Assembly: GCF_028595305.1 (NCBI RefSeq)
Contig: NZ_JAQQXS010000018.1
Coordinates: 1-64,000 of the forward strand
Source of the DNA: Roseateles koreensis
GTDB lineage: Bacteria; Pseudomonadota; Gammaproteobacteria; Burkholderiales; Burkholderiaceae_C
Reading direction: 5' to 3'
Length of the DNA stretch: 64,000 nucleotides
Position 1 is the first letter of the stretch; each line of letters begins with the position of its first letter. A model generated the notes under the pieces. It was given only the letters and a program-made list of their open reading frames with translations, did not search any database and was not told the origin of the DNA. A program made the position numbers and the translations under genes. Positions 25,730-35,966 of this stretch are shown here, one piece after another.

Positions 25730-26851
25730 ATGATTCAGCGTCCCTTCAATTTTTCGGCCGGCCCGGCTGCCCTTCCTGAAGAGGTTTTGAGCCAGGTCGC
25801 CGCCGAGATGCTGAACTGGCATGGCTCGGGGATGAGCGTGATGGAGATGAGCCATCGCGGACCCGAATTCACCTCGATCTGCGAAACCGCCGAACAAGAC
25901 CTGCGCGACTTGCTGCAGGTGCCGGCCAACTTTCGCATCTTGTTCATGCAAGGCGGCGGCTTGGCTGAAAACGCCATCGTGCCCATGAATTTGTCGAGCG
26001 GCGGCGCCGTTGACATGGTCGTCACCGGTTCCTGGTCGACCAAGAGCGCCGATGAAGCTAAGCGTTATGCCGACGTGGCCATCGCAGCCAGCGGTGATTC
26101 GAGCAAATTCACCCGCATTCCTGATCCCAGCACCTGGGCCTTGCGCAAGAATGCAGCCTATGTGCATGTGTGCAGCAACGAAACCATCGATGGCGTGGAG
26201 TTTCATGCCCTGCCAGACCTGAAAGCGCTGGGCTGCGACGCACCGCTGGTGATCGATTGTTCGTCACACCAACTGTCCCGCGGCATCGATTGGGCCAAGG
26301 TCGGCCTGGCCTTTGGCGGCGCGCAGAAAAACATCGGCCCTGCGGGTTTGACGCTGGTGTTCGTGCGTGACGATCTGCTGGGCCGCGCCCTGCCCGTCTG
26401 CCCATCAGCCTTCAACTACAAAACCGTGGCGGCGGCGCAGTCCATGTACAACACGCCGCCGACCTTCTCCATCTACGTGGCGGGCCTGGTGTTCCAGTGG
26501 CTGAAGCAATTCAACTACGCCGGCAAGACCGGTGTGGCCGCCATTGAGCAGCGCAATATCGACAAGGCCAACTTGCTCTACGGCGCACTGGATCAATCGA
26601 ATCTGTTTGAAAACCGCGTGGCGGCTGACTGCCGCTCACGCATGAATATCCCGTTCTACCTGCGCGGCGACTACAACACGCCGGAACTCAATGCGGCCTT
26701 CCTGACAGGAGCGAAGGCGCGCAATCTGCTGCAACTCAAAGGCCACAAGTCGGTGGGCGGCATGCGTGCATCGATCTACAACGCCATGCCCCTGGAGGGC
26801 GTACAAGCCCTGGTGGCATACCTGAAGGACTTTGAGGCACAACATGGCTGA
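25730..26851 (+). CDS. serC: Phosphoserine aminotransferase
   Basis: A 373-residue PLP enzyme that makes 3-phosphoserine for serine synthesis and also serves B6 synthesis. The start [14 protein letters not shown] and the [11 protein letters not shown] motif are family signatures. The PLP lysine lies in [15 protein letters not shown], and the C-terminal region includes [12 protein letters not shown]. It overlaps pheA by 8 nt. Confidence 0.97.
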   Translation: MIQRPFNFSAGPAALPEEVLSQVAAEMLNWHGSGMSVMEMSHRGPEFTSICETAEQDLRDLLQVPANFRILFMQGGGLAENAIVPMNLSSGGAVDMVVTGSWSTKSADEAKRYADVAIAASGDSSKFTRIPDPSTWALRKNAAYVHVCSNETIDGVEFHALPDLKALGCDAPLVIDCSSHQLSRGIDWAKVGLAFGGAQKNIGPAGLTLVFVRDDLLGRALPVCPSAFNYKTVAAAQSMYNTPPTFSIYVAGLVFQWLKQFNYAGKTGVAAIEQRNIDKANLLYGALDQSNLFENRVAADCRSRMNIPFYLRGDYNTPELNAAFLTGAKARNLLQLKGHKSVGGMRASIYNAMPLEGVQALVAYLKDFEAQHG

Positions 26852-27959
26852 TACCCCCGCTGGCGCTGGCAGCGCGCCGGCCCCCGACCTGCTCGCCCTG
26901 CGCGACCAGATCGACGCGCTCGATCAGCAATTGCTGGATGTTTTGAATCGCCGCGCCAAAGTGGCGGAGTTGGTGGGCGAAGTGAAGCGCCGCGAAGGCA
27001 CGCCCTTCTTCCGCCCCGACCGGGTGGCGCAAGTCATCGAAAAGATCAAGACCGCCAACCCCGGCCCGCTCAAGGGCGAGCATGTGGCCGCCATCTGGCG
27101 CGAGATTATGTCGGCCTGCCTGGCTTTGGAGTCCCCGCAGCGCGTGGCCGTGCTGGGCCCGGTCGGCACCTTCTGCGAGCAAGCCGCGATTGAATATTTT
27201 GGCGGTGCGGCCGACCTGATCTACTGCAACAGCTTCGACGAAGTGTTTCACGCCACCGCCAGCGGCAGTGCGCAGTATGGCGTCGTGGGCGTTGAGAACA
27301 TGACTGAAGGCGTGGTCACCCGCTCGCTCGACCTGTTCCTGCACACACCCACGCACGTTGTAGGCGAAGTCAGCCTGCTGATCCGCCATGCCCTGATGCG
27401 CAAGGACAATTCCTTGCAAGAGATTGAGGCGGTATTGGCGCACCCGCAGGCGCTGGCCCAATGCCAGGGCTGGCTCAACAAACATTTGCCCAATGCCGAG
27501 CGCCGAGCGGTGTCCAGCAACGCGGAAGGCGCACGCCTGGCCGCCAGCAACCCCGCCTGGGCGGCGATTGCGAGCGAGCGAGCGTCCACCATTTTTGGCC
27601 TGCACGTCGTCGCCCACGCAATTCAGGATGAAGCCTACAACCGCACGCGCTTCGCCGTGATCTGCCTGCCCCAGACAATGGCTGCGCCACCTGCCACCGG
27701 GCGCGATTGCACCAGCCTGATCGTGTCGGTGACCAATCGCCCCGGTGCCATGCACGATCTGCTGGTGCCGCTAAAGACGCATGGCGTGTCCATGACCCGG
27801 CTGGAATCCCGCCCTGCGCGCACCGGCCAATGGGACTATTACTTCTACATCGACCTTGACGGCCACCCGAGCCAGCCTAACGTCGCAGCTGCACTGGCTG
27901 AGTTGCGTGAGCTGTGCGCCTTCTACAAGGTCATTGGCGCCTACCCCTTGAAAGCCTGA
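26844..27959 (+). CDS. pheA: Bifunctional chorismate mutase / prephenate dehydratase
   Basis: A 371-residue enzyme of phenylalanine synthesis. The N-terminal AroQ mutase domain (about 10-95) has [19 protein letters not shown] cut to its first helix. The dehydratase domain begins at [15 protein letters not shown]. The C-terminal ACT regulatory domain has [17 protein letters not shown] and LTRLESRP-type residues ([10 protein letters not shown]), expected to bind Phe. The ATG at 26844 with GAGG upstream overlaps serC by 8 nt, implying coupled translation. Confidence 0.96.
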   Translation: MADTPAGAGSAPAPDLLALRDQIDALDQQLLDVLNRRAKVAELVGEVKRREGTPFFRPDRVAQVIEKIKTANPGPLKGEHVAAIWREIMSACLALESPQRVAVLGPVGTFCEQAAIEYFGGAADLIYCNSFDEVFHATASGSAQYGVVGVENMTEGVVTRSLDLFLHTPTHVVGEVSLLIRHALMRKDNSLQEIEAVLAHPQALAQCQGWLNKHLPNAERRAVSSNAEGARLAASNPAWAAIASERASTIFGLHVVAHAIQDEAYNRTRFAVICLPQTMAAPPATGRDCTSLIVSVTNRPGAMHDLLVPLKTHGVSMTRLESRPARTGQWDYYFYIDLDGHPSQPNVAAALAELRELCAFYKVIGAYPLKA

Positions 27960-27970
27960 GGCGGCCGCGT

Positions 27971-28849
27971 ATGTACAAGCAACTCGGCGTGATCGGATGC
28001 GGCCTGATGGGCGGCTCGTTTGCGCTGGCCATGAAAAAGGCCAAATTGGTGAAGCGCGTGGTGGGATACAGCAAATCGCCCTCCACCACCGAAGCCGCCA
28101 AGCGGCTGGGCGTGATTGACGTTGTTGCCGAATCGGCACTGTTGGCCGTGGCAGGCTCTGACGTGGTGTTGCTGGCCGTGCCGGTGTCAGCCACGGAGGC
28201 CACCTTGAAAGCCATCCGCGACCTGGTCACGCCGCAAATGCTGATCATGGACGTGGGCTCGACCAAGTGCGATGTATCGGAGGCGGCACGCAGCGCCCTG
28301 GGCGACCGCCTGCCCAGCTTCGTGCCCGCCCACCCCATTGCAGGCAAGGAAAGTGGTGGTGTCCAGCACGCAGAGGCCACGCTGTACCAGGGCCGACAAG
28401 TCATCCTGACACCGCTGCCTGAAACCCTGCCGCAGGCCGTGCAGGCGGCCACCGACATCTGGTCCAGCCTGGGCAGCCAGGTGCTGAAGATGACGCCCAA
28501 GAATCATGACGCGGCATTTGCCGCCGTGAGTCATCTGCCGCATCTGCTCGCCTACGCGTATTTTCAGTCGGTAGCCACCCAACCCGCTGGGCGGGATTTT
28601 CTCAGCCTGGCCGGCCCCGGCTTTCGCGACTTCACCCGCATTGCGGCGAGCGAACCCGCCGTCTGGCGCGACATCCTCATGGCCAATAAGGCTGAGGTGC
28701 TGGTGCAGGCCGGGCGCTTTCGCCAGACACTGGACGCGCTGGAAGCCCTCATCAAGGCAGATGATGCCAACGCCCTCGAAGCCCGCATCCGGCTGATCTC
28801 CGAAGCCCGTGCCGAATGGCAGATGGGCGCCCCCCGCCTGCCCAAGTAG
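27971..28849 (+). CDS. tyrA: Prephenate dehydrogenase (TyrA family)
   Basis: A 292-residue NAD(P)-dependent enzyme of tyrosine synthesis. The dinucleotide site is [13 protein letters not shown] at the very start. Further motifs are [19 protein letters not shown] and [20 protein letters not shown] lies in the helical dimerisation part. Prephenate or arogenate specificity cannot be read with certainty. The ATG at 27971 is chosen because the Rossmann strand starts there. It lies 11 nt after pheA and 55 nt before aroA-cmk. Confidence 0.92.
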   Translation: MYKQLGVIGCGLMGGSFALAMKKAKLVKRVVGYSKSPSTTEAAKRLGVIDVVAESALLAVAGSDVVLLAVPVSATEATLKAIRDLVTPQMLIMDVGSTKCDVSEAARSALGDRLPSFVPAHPIAGKESGGVQHAEATLYQGRQVILTPLPETLPQAVQAATDIWSSLGSQVLKMTPKNHDAAFAAVSHLPHLLAYAYFQSVATQPAGRDFLSLAGPGFRDFTRIAASEPAVWRDILMANKAEVLVQAGRFRQTLDALEALIKADDANALEARIRLISEARAEWQMGAPRLPK

Positions 28850-28904
28850 CCCCTTCGACGCAAGCCAGTTTGCCCTGCCGCTTGCGCCACAACCCTCGCT
28901 CGTC

Positions 28905-30923
28905 ATGTTCAAGATTCCATTCCTCGATCTGCCCCCTTTGCGAAGCGCTGGCGGTACCGTCCGGCTGCCCGGCTCCAAAAGCATCTCCAACCGGGTGCTG
29001 CTGCTGGCGGGCCTGTCGGAAGGCACCACGCATGTACATGACCTGCTCGACTCCGATGACACCGCGGTGATGCTGGCCTCGCTCAAGGAGTTGGGTTGCG
29101 ATTTGCGCACCGACACCGACGGTGTGCTGCACGTCACTGGCATCGGCGCGCAACTGCGCACAGCCGACACCAAGCTGTTTCTCGGCAACGCCGGCACTGC
29201 CATGCGCCCGCTCACCGCCGCCCTGGCCCTGCTGGTAGCCACACAAGGTGGGCAATTCGAGTTGAGCGGCGTGCCACGCATGCATGAGCGCCCCATTGGA
29301 GATCTGGTGGATGCCTTGCGGGGGCTCGGTTGCCAGATCGAATGCACTGGCCAAGAGGGCTACCCGCCGCTGAAGTTGACCGGCCCGTCTGCCTTGCAGT
29401 TAGATCAGCCCGTGCGCGTGCGCGGCGATGTTTCCAGCCAGTTCCTGACCGCCCTGCTGCTGGCCCTGCCCCTGGTGGCGCAAGACCGCCCGGTGGTGAT
29501 CGAGGTGGTGGGGGAGTTGATTTCCCGCCCCTACGTTTTCATCACCCTGGCGTTGCTGGCCCGGTTCGGCATTGAGGTCCAGCAAGAAGGTTGGCAACGT
29601 TTCACCATCCCCGCGGGTTCGCGCTACCGCTCGCCGGGCGCCGTACATGTGGAAGGCGACGCTTCATCCGCATCCTATTTCGTGGCTCTGGGCGCGATTG
29701 CCGCTACGGGCGATCCCCTGCGCATTGAAGGAGTCGGCCACGCCAGCCTGCAAGGCGATGTGCGCTTTGTTGAAGCGGCCCAAGCCATGGGCGCCCGTGT
29801 GGAACAAGGCCCCAACTGGCTTGAAGTGCGACGCGGAGCGTGGCCGCTGCACGGCATCGACCTCGATTGCAACCACATTCCTGATGCCGCCATGACCCTG
29901 GCGGTGATGGCGCTGTACGCCGACAGCCCCACCACCTTGCGCAATATCGCCAGCTGGCGGGTCAAGGAAACCGATCGCATTGCCGCCATGGCCACCGAAT
30001 TGCAAAAACTCGGCGCCCAGGTGGAAGAAGGCCCCGATTGGATTCGCGTGCATCCCCTGCGCGACTGGCAGGCCGCCAGCATCCACACCTACGACGACCA
30101 CCGCGTGGCCATGTGCTTCTCGCTGACCGCCTTCAATGGCCTGGTGACGCCGAATGCCGTGTCAGTGCGCATCCTCGACCCGCAATGCGTGGCCAAGACC
30201 TTTCCGGACTATTTTGAAACCCTGTTCGAGGTGGTGGAAGCGCACGCCGAAGACATCCCCGTCATCACCATCGATGGCCCCACCGCCTCCGGCAAAGGCA
30301 CATTGGCAGACGTCGCGGCCCACGCGCTCGGCTATGTGGTGCTGGACTCCGGCTCGCTCTACCGGGCCTGCGCCCTGGCGGCCGACCGCGAAGACATCGA
30401 CCTGAACGACGCCAACGCCGTGGCCGCCATCGGCGCCAATCTCAATCTGAGCTTTAAACGCGGGCGCGTCTGGCTGGATGAAGACGACATCACCGACGCC
30501 CTGCGCCTGGAAGCCACCGGTTTGATGGCCTCGCAGGTGGCGGCCCATCCGGCTGTGCGCGCGGCCTTGAATCAGTTGCAGCTCAACTTCCGCCGCCTGC
30601 CGGGCCTGGTGGCGGATGGGCGCGACATGGGCACTGCGGTATTCCCCGACGCCGCCTTGAAAGTGTTTCTCACAGCCAGCGCGGCCACGCGCGCCGAGCG
30701 ACGCCATAAGCAATTGATTTCCAAAGGAATTTCGGCTAATATCGAAAGCTTGCGTCAAGATTTGGAAAATCGGGATGCGCGCGACAAAAATCGCGCCGCC
30801 AGCCCGCTGCATCCGGCACTTGACGCCCGGATGCTCGACAACTCGCTGCAGACGATTGAGGAATCGGTCGAACTGCTGCTGAATTGGTGGGCTGAAACAA
30901 GACCTTTTGCTGCTCAGCGTTGA
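28905..30923 (+). CDS. aroA-cmk: Fused EPSP synthase / cytidylate kinase
   Basis: A 672-residue in-frame fusion. Residues 1 to about 445 are 3-phosphoshikimate 1-carboxyvinyltransferase (AroA): [29 protein letters not shown] (91-105) and RVKETDRI (352-359). Residues about 452-672 are cytidylate kinase with the P-loop GPTASGKGT (458-466), [21 protein letters not shown] and a terminal lid region. Only about six residues link the domains, and there is no stop or restart codon. The two activities belong to separate pathways (aromatic amino acids; CMP recycling) but are neighbours as separate genes in related species. The first Met, 28905, matches the AroA start. Confidence 0.95.
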   Translation: MFKIPFLDLPPLRSAGGTVRLPGSKSISNRVLLLAGLSEGTTHVHDLLDSDDTAVMLASLKELGCDLRTDTDGVLHVTGIGAQLRTADTKLFLGNAGTAMRPLTAALALLVATQGGQFELSGVPRMHERPIGDLVDALRGLGCQIECTGQEGYPPLKLTGPSALQLDQPVRVRGDVSSQFLTALLLALPLVAQDRPVVIEVVGELISRPYVFITLALLARFGIEVQQEGWQRFTIPAGSRYRSPGAVHVEGDASSASYFVALGAIAATGDPLRIEGVGHASLQGDVRFVEAAQAMGARVEQGPNWLEVRRGAWPLHGIDLDCNHIPDAAMTLAVMALYADSPTTLRNIASWRVKETDRIAAMATELQKLGAQVEEGPDWIRVHPLRDWQAASIHTYDDHRVAMCFSLTAFNGLVTPNAVSVRILDPQCVAKTFPDYFETLFEVVEAHAEDIPVITIDGPTASGKGTLADVAAHALGYVVLDSGSLYRACALAADREDIDLNDANAVAAIGANLNLSFKRGRVWLDEDDITDALRLEATGLMASQVAAHPAVRAALNQLQLNFRRLPGLVADGRDMGTAVFPDAALKVFLTASAATRAERRHKQLISKGISANIESLRQDLENRDARDKNRAASPLHPALDARMLDNSLQTIEESVELLLNWWAETRPFAAQR

Positions 30924-30935
30924 GCGAGAAAGGTC

Positions 30936-30984
30936 GGTTGGGGCTGAATAGGTATCGATGATTCGAGAACTCAAGGCCCCAACC
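30936..30984 (+). promoter_or_regulatory. Inverted repeat in the rpsA leader
   Basis: GGTTGGGGC (30936-30944) pairs with GCCCCAACC (30976-30984), a 9 bp stem around a 31 nt loop, 120 nt before the rpsA start. No T-run follows. It may be an mRNA structure used in S1 autoregulation or a partial terminator; the assignment is inference. Confidence 0.45.
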
Positions 30985-31104
30985 AACAACGCCGCCCGAC
31001 CCTTTGGCCGGGTGGAGTCATCAACCTTAACCCGCAAGACGCTCCAACGACTTGCACCCACCGCCTGCGAACAAACGCTTGTTGCAGCAGGTCCAGGAAA
31101 CCTC

Positions 31105-32814
31105 ATGTCCCAAACCCAAACCGCAGCTTTCGCTCCTGACTCTTTTGCCGCCATGTTCGAGGAGTCGCTGCAGCGCTCCGACCTGCGCGCCGGTGAAGTG
31201 ATCTCGGCCGAAGTCGTGCGCGTTGAGCACAGCTTTGTGGTTGTGAACGCCGGCCTCAAGTCTGAAGCCTACGTGCCAATCGAAGAATTCAAGAACGACC
31301 AGGGCGAACTGGAAGTTCAAATCGGCGACTTCGTTTCCGTGGCCATCGACGCCATCGAAAACGGCTACGGCGACACCATCCTGTCGCGCGACAAGGCCAA
31401 GCGTCTGGCCTCGTGGCTGTCGCTGGAAACCGCACTGGAGTCGGGCGACTTCGTGACCGGTACCGTGTCGGGCAAGGTCAAGGGCGGCCTGACCGTTCTG
31501 GTCAACGGCATCCGCGCCTTCCTGCCGGGTTCCCTGCTGGACACCCGTCCGGTCAAGGACATGAGCCCGTACGAAGGCAAGACCATGGAGTTCAAGGTCA
31601 TCAAGCTGGACCGCAAGCGCAACAACGTCGTGTTGTCGCGTCGTGCTGTGGTTGAAGCTTCGATGGGCGAAGAGCGCGCCAAGCTGCTGGAAACGCTGGC
31701 CGAAGGCGCCATCGTTCAAGGCGTGGTCAAGAACATCACCGAATACGGTGCGTTCGTGGACCTGGGCGGTATCGACGGCCTGCTGCACATCACCGACATG
31801 GCATGGCGCCGTGTCCGCCACCCTTCGGAAGTTGTGACTGTCGGCCAAGAGCTGACCGCCAAGATCCTGAAGTTCGACGCCGAGAAGAACCGCGTTTCGC
31901 TGGGCCTGAAGCAATTGGGCGACGATCCTTGGTTCGGTGTGGCTCGCCGCTACCCCACCAGCACCCGCCTGTTCGGCAAGATCACCAACATCGCTGACTA
32001 CGGCGCATTCGTTGAGATCGAACCCGGCATCGAAGGTCTGGTGCACGTCTCCGAAATGGACTGGACCAACAAAAACGTTGCGCCTTCCAAGCTGGTCAGC
32101 CTGGGCGACGAAGTCGAAGTCATGGTCCTGGAAATCGACGAAGACAAGCGTCGCATCTCCCTGGGCATGAAGCAGTGCAAGGCCAATCCTTGGGAAGATT
32201 TCGCTGAAACCGTCAAGCGCGGCGACCGCGTCAAGGGCCCCGTCAAGTCCATCACCGACTTCGGCGTGTTCGTTGGCCTGGCTCAAGGCATCGACGGTCT
32301 GGTGCACCTGTCCGACCTGTCGTGGAACGAAACCGGCGAAGCTGCTGTGCGCAACTTCAAGAAGGGCCAGGAAGTTGAAGCCCTGGTGCTGGCCGTTGAC
32401 GTCGAGCGCGAGCGCATCTCCCTGGGCATCAAGCAGCTGGACAGCGACCCGTTCACCACCTACACCACGGTCAATGACCGCGGCATGACGGTGACCGGCA
32501 AGGTCAAGACTGTGGACGCCCGTGGCGCCGAGATCGAACTGGCTGACGAAGTGCTGGGTTACCTGCGCGCCTCCGAAATCAGCCGCGACCGCGTTGAAGA
32601 CGCACGCAATGTGCTGAAGGAAGGCGACGAAGTCTCCGCCCTGATCGTGAATGTGGATCGCAAGACCCGCAACATTCAGCTGTCGATCAAGGCCAAGGAC
32701 AACGCCGACAACCAAGAAGCCATGCAGCGCCTGAGCGCTACTGCCGAGCGCGAAAGCGCCGGCACGACCAGCCTGGGCGCCCTGCTGCGCGCCAAGCTGG
32801 ACAACCAAGGCTAA
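31105..32814 (+). CDS. rpsA: 30S ribosomal protein S1
   Basis: A 569-residue RNA-binding protein that brings mRNA to the 30S subunit. Six S1 (OB-fold) repeats can be followed by their glycine signatures, for example [53 protein letters not shown] and [22 protein letters not shown]. The ATG at 31105 has AGGAAA 5 nt upstream. It lies 181 nt after aroA-cmk and probably has its own promoter plus readthrough. Confidence 0.97.
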   Translation: MSQTQTAAFAPDSFAAMFEESLQRSDLRAGEVISAEVVRVEHSFVVVNAGLKSEAYVPIEEFKNDQGELEVQIGDFVSVAIDAIENGYGDTILSRDKAKRLASWLSLETALESGDFVTGTVSGKVKGGLTVLVNGIRAFLPGSLLDTRPVKDMSPYEGKTMEFKVIKLDRKRNNVVLSRRAVVEASMGEERAKLLETLAEGAIVQGVVKNITEYGAFVDLGGIDGLLHITDMAWRRVRHPSEVVTVGQELTAKILKFDAEKNRVSLGLKQLGDDPWFGVARRYPTSTRLFGKITNIADYGAFVEIEPGIEGLVHVSEMDWTNKNVAPSKLVSLGDEVEVMVLEIDEDKRRISLGMKQCKANPWEDFAETVKRGDRVKGPVKSITDFGVFVGLAQGIDGLVHLSDLSWNETGEAAVRNFKKGQEVEALVLAVDVERERISLGIKQLDSDPFTTYTTVNDRGMTVTGKVKTVDARGAEIELADEVLGYLRASEISRDRVEDARNVLKEGDEVSALIVNVDRKTRNIQLSIKAKDNADNQEAMQRLSATAERESAGTTSLGALLRAKLDNQG

Positions 32815-32887
32815 TTGGCAGAAACGGCCGAAATGGCCAGACGAACAGGCCCCCGGGCCTGTTCCCTGTGCTAATCTCGCGTCGCTC

Positions 32888-32923
32888 AAAAAGGGCTCGT
32901 CACTTCAGGGTGCGAGCCTTTTT
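32888..32923 (+). terminator. Rho-independent terminator after rpsA
   Basis: GGCTCG (32894-32899) pairs with CGAGCC (32913-32918) and is followed by TTTTT; an A-run precedes the stem, so it could work both ways. A second GC-rich hairpin lacking a T-run lies just upstream at 32843-32864. Confidence 0.8.
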
Positions 32924-33039
32924 CAATCCAGCCCAAGGCTTTGCGCAAGATCGCCCGCCCGTGCGCCCAACTGGTCGTCAATGGCATCTTGCGCAAGTCC
33001 TCGGACCCCACCACCCGCCCCCGCTTCACGCCACACAAC

Positions 33040-33345
33040 ATGACCCGCTCCGATCTGGTTGCTTTGCTGTCAGAGCGCTTTGGCCAACTGGCCCAGCGCG
33101 ACACCGAATTCGCCGTCAAGACGATTCTGGACGCCATGTCCGACGCCCTGGCGCGTGGGCACCGCATCGAGATTCGCGGCTTCGGCAGCTTCTCTGTCAA
33201 CCGCCGCCCGCCCCGCAAAGGCCGCAACCCACGCAGCGGCGAGCAAGTCATGATCCCCGAGAAGCTGGTGCCCCATTTCAAGCCGGGCAAGGCTCTGCGC
33301 GAAGCGGTGGATGCCAAAGGCACGGACACCGCCGAGCTGGGCTGA
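33040..33345 (+). CDS. ihfB: Integration host factor subunit beta
   Basis: A 101-residue DNA-bending protein that pairs with IHF alpha. The fold is HU-like with the beta-arm region [23 protein letters not shown] and the C-terminal [12 protein letters not shown]. The ATG at 33040 starts at the conserved MTRSDLV; 33 in-frame residues upstream are not family-like. IHF often assists sigma-54 promoters, which is relevant to the livH promoter in this window. Confidence 0.95.
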   Translation: MTRSDLVALLSERFGQLAQRDTEFAVKTILDAMSDALARGHRIEIRGFGSFSVNRRPPRKGRNPRSGEQVMIPEKLVPHFKPGKALREAVDAKGTDTAELG

Positions 33346-33379
33346 GATGCCCTCGCGTGGCGCTTAGAATCAAGCCTCC

Positions 33380-33673
33380 ATGCGAATCCTCATCTGGCTC
33401 TTTCGAGCATTTCTCTTCTTCACGCTTTTCGCCTTTGCGCTGAACAACAGCCAAGAGGTGGTCGTGCGCTGGTTCTTCGGCCATGAGTGGCAAGCGCCCT
33501 TGGTCATCATCGTGCTGCTGGCTTTTGGCCTCGGCTGCGCACTGGGGGTTTTGGCCATGGTGCCCGCCTGGTGGAAGCACCGCCGCGTGGCCAAGCGCGC
33601 CAAATCCGACGCCGAGGCGCAAGCCCCTGCCTCCGAACCCCTGACCCCACCCGCGATTCACGATGGAATTTGA
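33380..33673 (+). CDS. lapA: LapA-domain inner-membrane protein
   Basis: 97 residues with two membrane helices (about 4-20 and 40-63) and a basic/Ala-rich cytoplasmic tail. The Asn-Ser-Gln motif after helix 1 (NNSQEVVVRWFF) is typical of the LapA/DUF1049 family, which works with LapB to control LPS synthesis. It overlaps lapB by 11 nt. Confidence 0.88.
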   Translation: MRILIWLFRAFLFFTLFAFALNNSQEVVVRWFFGHEWQAPLVIIVLLAFGLGCALGVLAMVPAWWKHRRVAKRAKSDAEAQAPASEPLTPPAIHDGI

Positions 33674-34808
33674 CCCCCGCTGGCTGCTGTTCGTTCTGCC
33701 CGCAGCCTTTGCCCTGGGCTGGCTGGCCTCCAAGCTCGATACCCGGCAATGGAAGCGCGAGCAACGTGACGCCCCCAAGGCCTATTTCAAAGGCCTGAAC
33801 TTGCTGCTCAACGAGCAGCAGGACAAAGCCATCGACGCCTTCATCGAGGCGGTCCAGAACGACCCCGACACCTCCGAGCTGCACTTTGCGCTGGGCAATC
33901 TGTTCCGCCGCCGCGGTGAATATGAACGTGCGGTGCGCGTGCACCAACACCTGTTGCAGCGCGGCGACCTGCCCCGGCAGGAGCGCGACCGAGCGCAACA
34001 CGCGCTGGCGCAAGACTTCTTCAAGGCCGGCCTGTTCGACCGGGCGGAACAAGCCTTCGCCGCCCTGCGGGGCACGCCGTTCGAAAACGAGGCCGAGTTG
34101 GCCTTGCTCTCCTTGTTCGAGCGCTCACGCGAGTGGCGCAAGGCCGTGGAGGTGGCCCGCCATCTGGAGCAAACCGGCACGGCGTCGTTTGCCGCTCGAG
34201 TAGCACATTACCTGTGCGAACTAGCCCTGGAATCTCTCGCCCGCGAGCAGGTGGGCGAAGCGCAAGCTCTGCTGCTGGAAGCCCGCAAAGCCGCGCCACA
34301 AGCCGCCCGCGCCCACGTGCTCACCGGCCAGTTGCTGGCCAAGCAAGGCCAGGCGGAAGCCGCCATGGCCGCCTATGCGGAGCTCTTGGCCCTCAACCCT
34401 GAGGCCTTCAATCTGGTGGCCAAAGACTATGCCGAGGCTGCCATCGCCTGCGGCGCTGCTGAACGTGCACTCACCGCCCTGAGCCTGCAATACCACCGCG
34501 TGCCGGGCATGCATCTGCTGGGTGCCATCGCCAAGCTGGAGCCTGCCGCAGCGCAACAGCGCGCTCGCTTGGTTGAGCACCTGCGCGATCAGCCCAGCCT
34601 GGCTGCCGCGCGCCGCCTGCTCACGGTCAGCAACTCACAGCTCAGCGACGAAGAAGCCCCCTTGGTGGGCCGCGCCATGGATCAGGCCGTGCGCCCCTTG
34701 CAACGCTATCGCTGCGCCGCCTGTGGCTTCGAAGCCCAGCACTATTTCTGGCAATGTCCCGGCTGCCTGAACTGGGACACCTACCCGCCGCGCCATGTCG
34801 ACGAATAG
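33663..34808 (+). CDS. lapB: LPS assembly protein LapB (YciM)
   Basis: A 381-residue membrane-anchored adaptor. One N-terminal helix is followed by TPR repeats (for example AIDAFIEAVQNDPDTSELHFALG) and a C-terminal rubredoxin-type zinc/iron knot with two CxxC pairs, CAACGF and CPGCLNW. In E. coli LapB recruits LpxC to FtsH and so limits LPS synthesis. Context fits: it overlaps lapA by 11 nt and the heptosyltransferase by 14 nt. Confidence 0.93.
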   Translation: MEFDPRWLLFVLPAAFALGWLASKLDTRQWKREQRDAPKAYFKGLNLLLNEQQDKAIDAFIEAVQNDPDTSELHFALGNLFRRRGEYERAVRVHQHLLQRGDLPRQERDRAQHALAQDFFKAGLFDRAEQAFAALRGTPFENEAELALLSLFERSREWRKAVEVARHLEQTGTASFAARVAHYLCELALESLAREQVGEAQALLLEARKAAPQAARAHVLTGQLLAKQGQAEAAMAAYAELLALNPEAFNLVAKDYAEAAIACGAAERALTALSLQYHRVPGMHLLGAIAKLEPAAAQQRARLVEHLRDQPSLAAARRLLTVSNSQLSDEEAPLVGRAMDQAVRPLQRYRCAACGFEAQHYFWQCPGCLNWDTYPPRHVDE

Positions 34809-35958
34809 GCCAGCCCCGACGTCGCCTCAAAGCCCGCGCCACATCCTGATCGTCCGCCTGAGCGCTTTGGGCGACGTGGCCTTGAGCTCCGGGCTCATCC
34901 CCGCCCTGCACAGCCTGTGGCCCAACGCCCGCATCAGCTGGCTGGTCGAAGCGCCCGCGGCGCCCTTGCTTCAACACAATCCACACCTGCATGAAGTGAT
35001 CCTCATGCCGCGCCAGAACTGGCTCAGCCTGTGGCGAGGCGGCCAAAAGCGCCAAGCACTGCGCGAGGTCTGGCAGTTCCGCAAAGCACTGCGAGCGCGA
35101 GCCTTCGATTGCGTCATCGACCCCCAAGGTTTGCTTAAAAGCGGCCTGATGGCGTGGTTCACGGCGGCGCCGCGACGGGTCAATCTCAAACCCCGCGAGG
35201 GCAGCCAATGGCTGATGCACGAGAGCGTTCAGCCCCAGGACACCGAGACCCGCCCCTTGATCGCCCACGAGTACCGTGATCTTGCGGTCTACCTTGGCGC
35301 TGCCGCTACAAGCTATCGCATGGATCTGGCTGTCGGCGCCCAAGCCCGGGTGCAGGCCCAACAACGCCTGGCACAAGTCGGCATCAAGTGCGAGCAGGGC
35401 CAACGTTATGCGGTGCTCGCCGCCTTCACCACCCGTCCACAAAAGCATTGGATCGAAGGCCACTGGGCCGAGTTGGCGGAGGGTTTGAGCCGCCAAGGTT
35501 TCACGCCGCTGTTGTTGGGTGGGCCGGGTGATGTGGAGGCTGCGGCGCGCATTTGCCAAAGCCAGCCCTTGATCCACAACCTGACCGGTCAGCTGAGGTT
35601 GGATGAAACGGTGGCTGCCATTGCAGACAGCCATCTGCTGATCGGCGTCGACACCGGACTCACCCACATGGGCATTGCACTGGGCAAACCCACCGTGGCC
35701 TTGTTTGGCTCCACGGCGCCCTACCTGCGCGGCCCGGACGACACCACCCAGGTTCTCTACGACGCCCTGCCTTGCTCGCCCTGCCATCGCCACCCCACGT
35801 GCAATGGTCGTTTCGACTGCATGCAGCAATTGACCGTAGGCCGCGTGCTGAGCGCGGCCACCCAGGTGCTGCAAACCCAAGTCCAAGCACACACCGGGGG
35901 CGCGGTTCACACCCCAGTTGATCACGGCGGCGCTAGCGCACGCCCCGAAACCATTTGA
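34795..35958 (+). CDS. waaC: LPS heptosyltransferase I
   Basis: A 387-residue GT9 glycosyltransferase that adds the first heptose to Kdo2-lipid A. The start reads ILIVRLSALGDVALSSGLIPAL. PLLLGGPGDVE and IGVDTGLTHMGIALGKPTVALFGST form the ADP-heptose site. A Cys-rich segment (PCSPCHRHPTCNGRFDC) lies near the end, as in other WaaC proteins. The start overlaps lapB by 14 nt. Confidence 0.9.
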   Translation: MSTNRPAPTSPQSPRHILIVRLSALGDVALSSGLIPALHSLWPNARISWLVEAPAAPLLQHNPHLHEVILMPRQNWLSLWRGGQKRQALREVWQFRKALRARAFDCVIDPQGLLKSGLMAWFTAAPRRVNLKPREGSQWLMHESVQPQDTETRPLIAHEYRDLAVYLGAAATSYRMDLAVGAQARVQAQQRLAQVGIKCEQGQRYAVLAAFTTRPQKHWIEGHWAELAEGLSRQGFTPLLLGGPGDVEAAARICQSQPLIHNLTGQLRLDETVAAIADSHLLIGVDTGLTHMGIALGKPTVALFGSTAPYLRGPDDTTQVLYDALPCSPCHRHPTCNGRFDCMQQLTVGRVLSAATQVLQTQVQAHTGGAVHTPVDHGGASARPETI

Positions 35959-35966
35959 CCGCTACC

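Noticed and set aside
31027-32889. A 620-codon open frame antisense to rpsA
   Set aside because: Shadow of the strongly biased rpsA codons; His/Gln/Val-rich product with no fold signatures.
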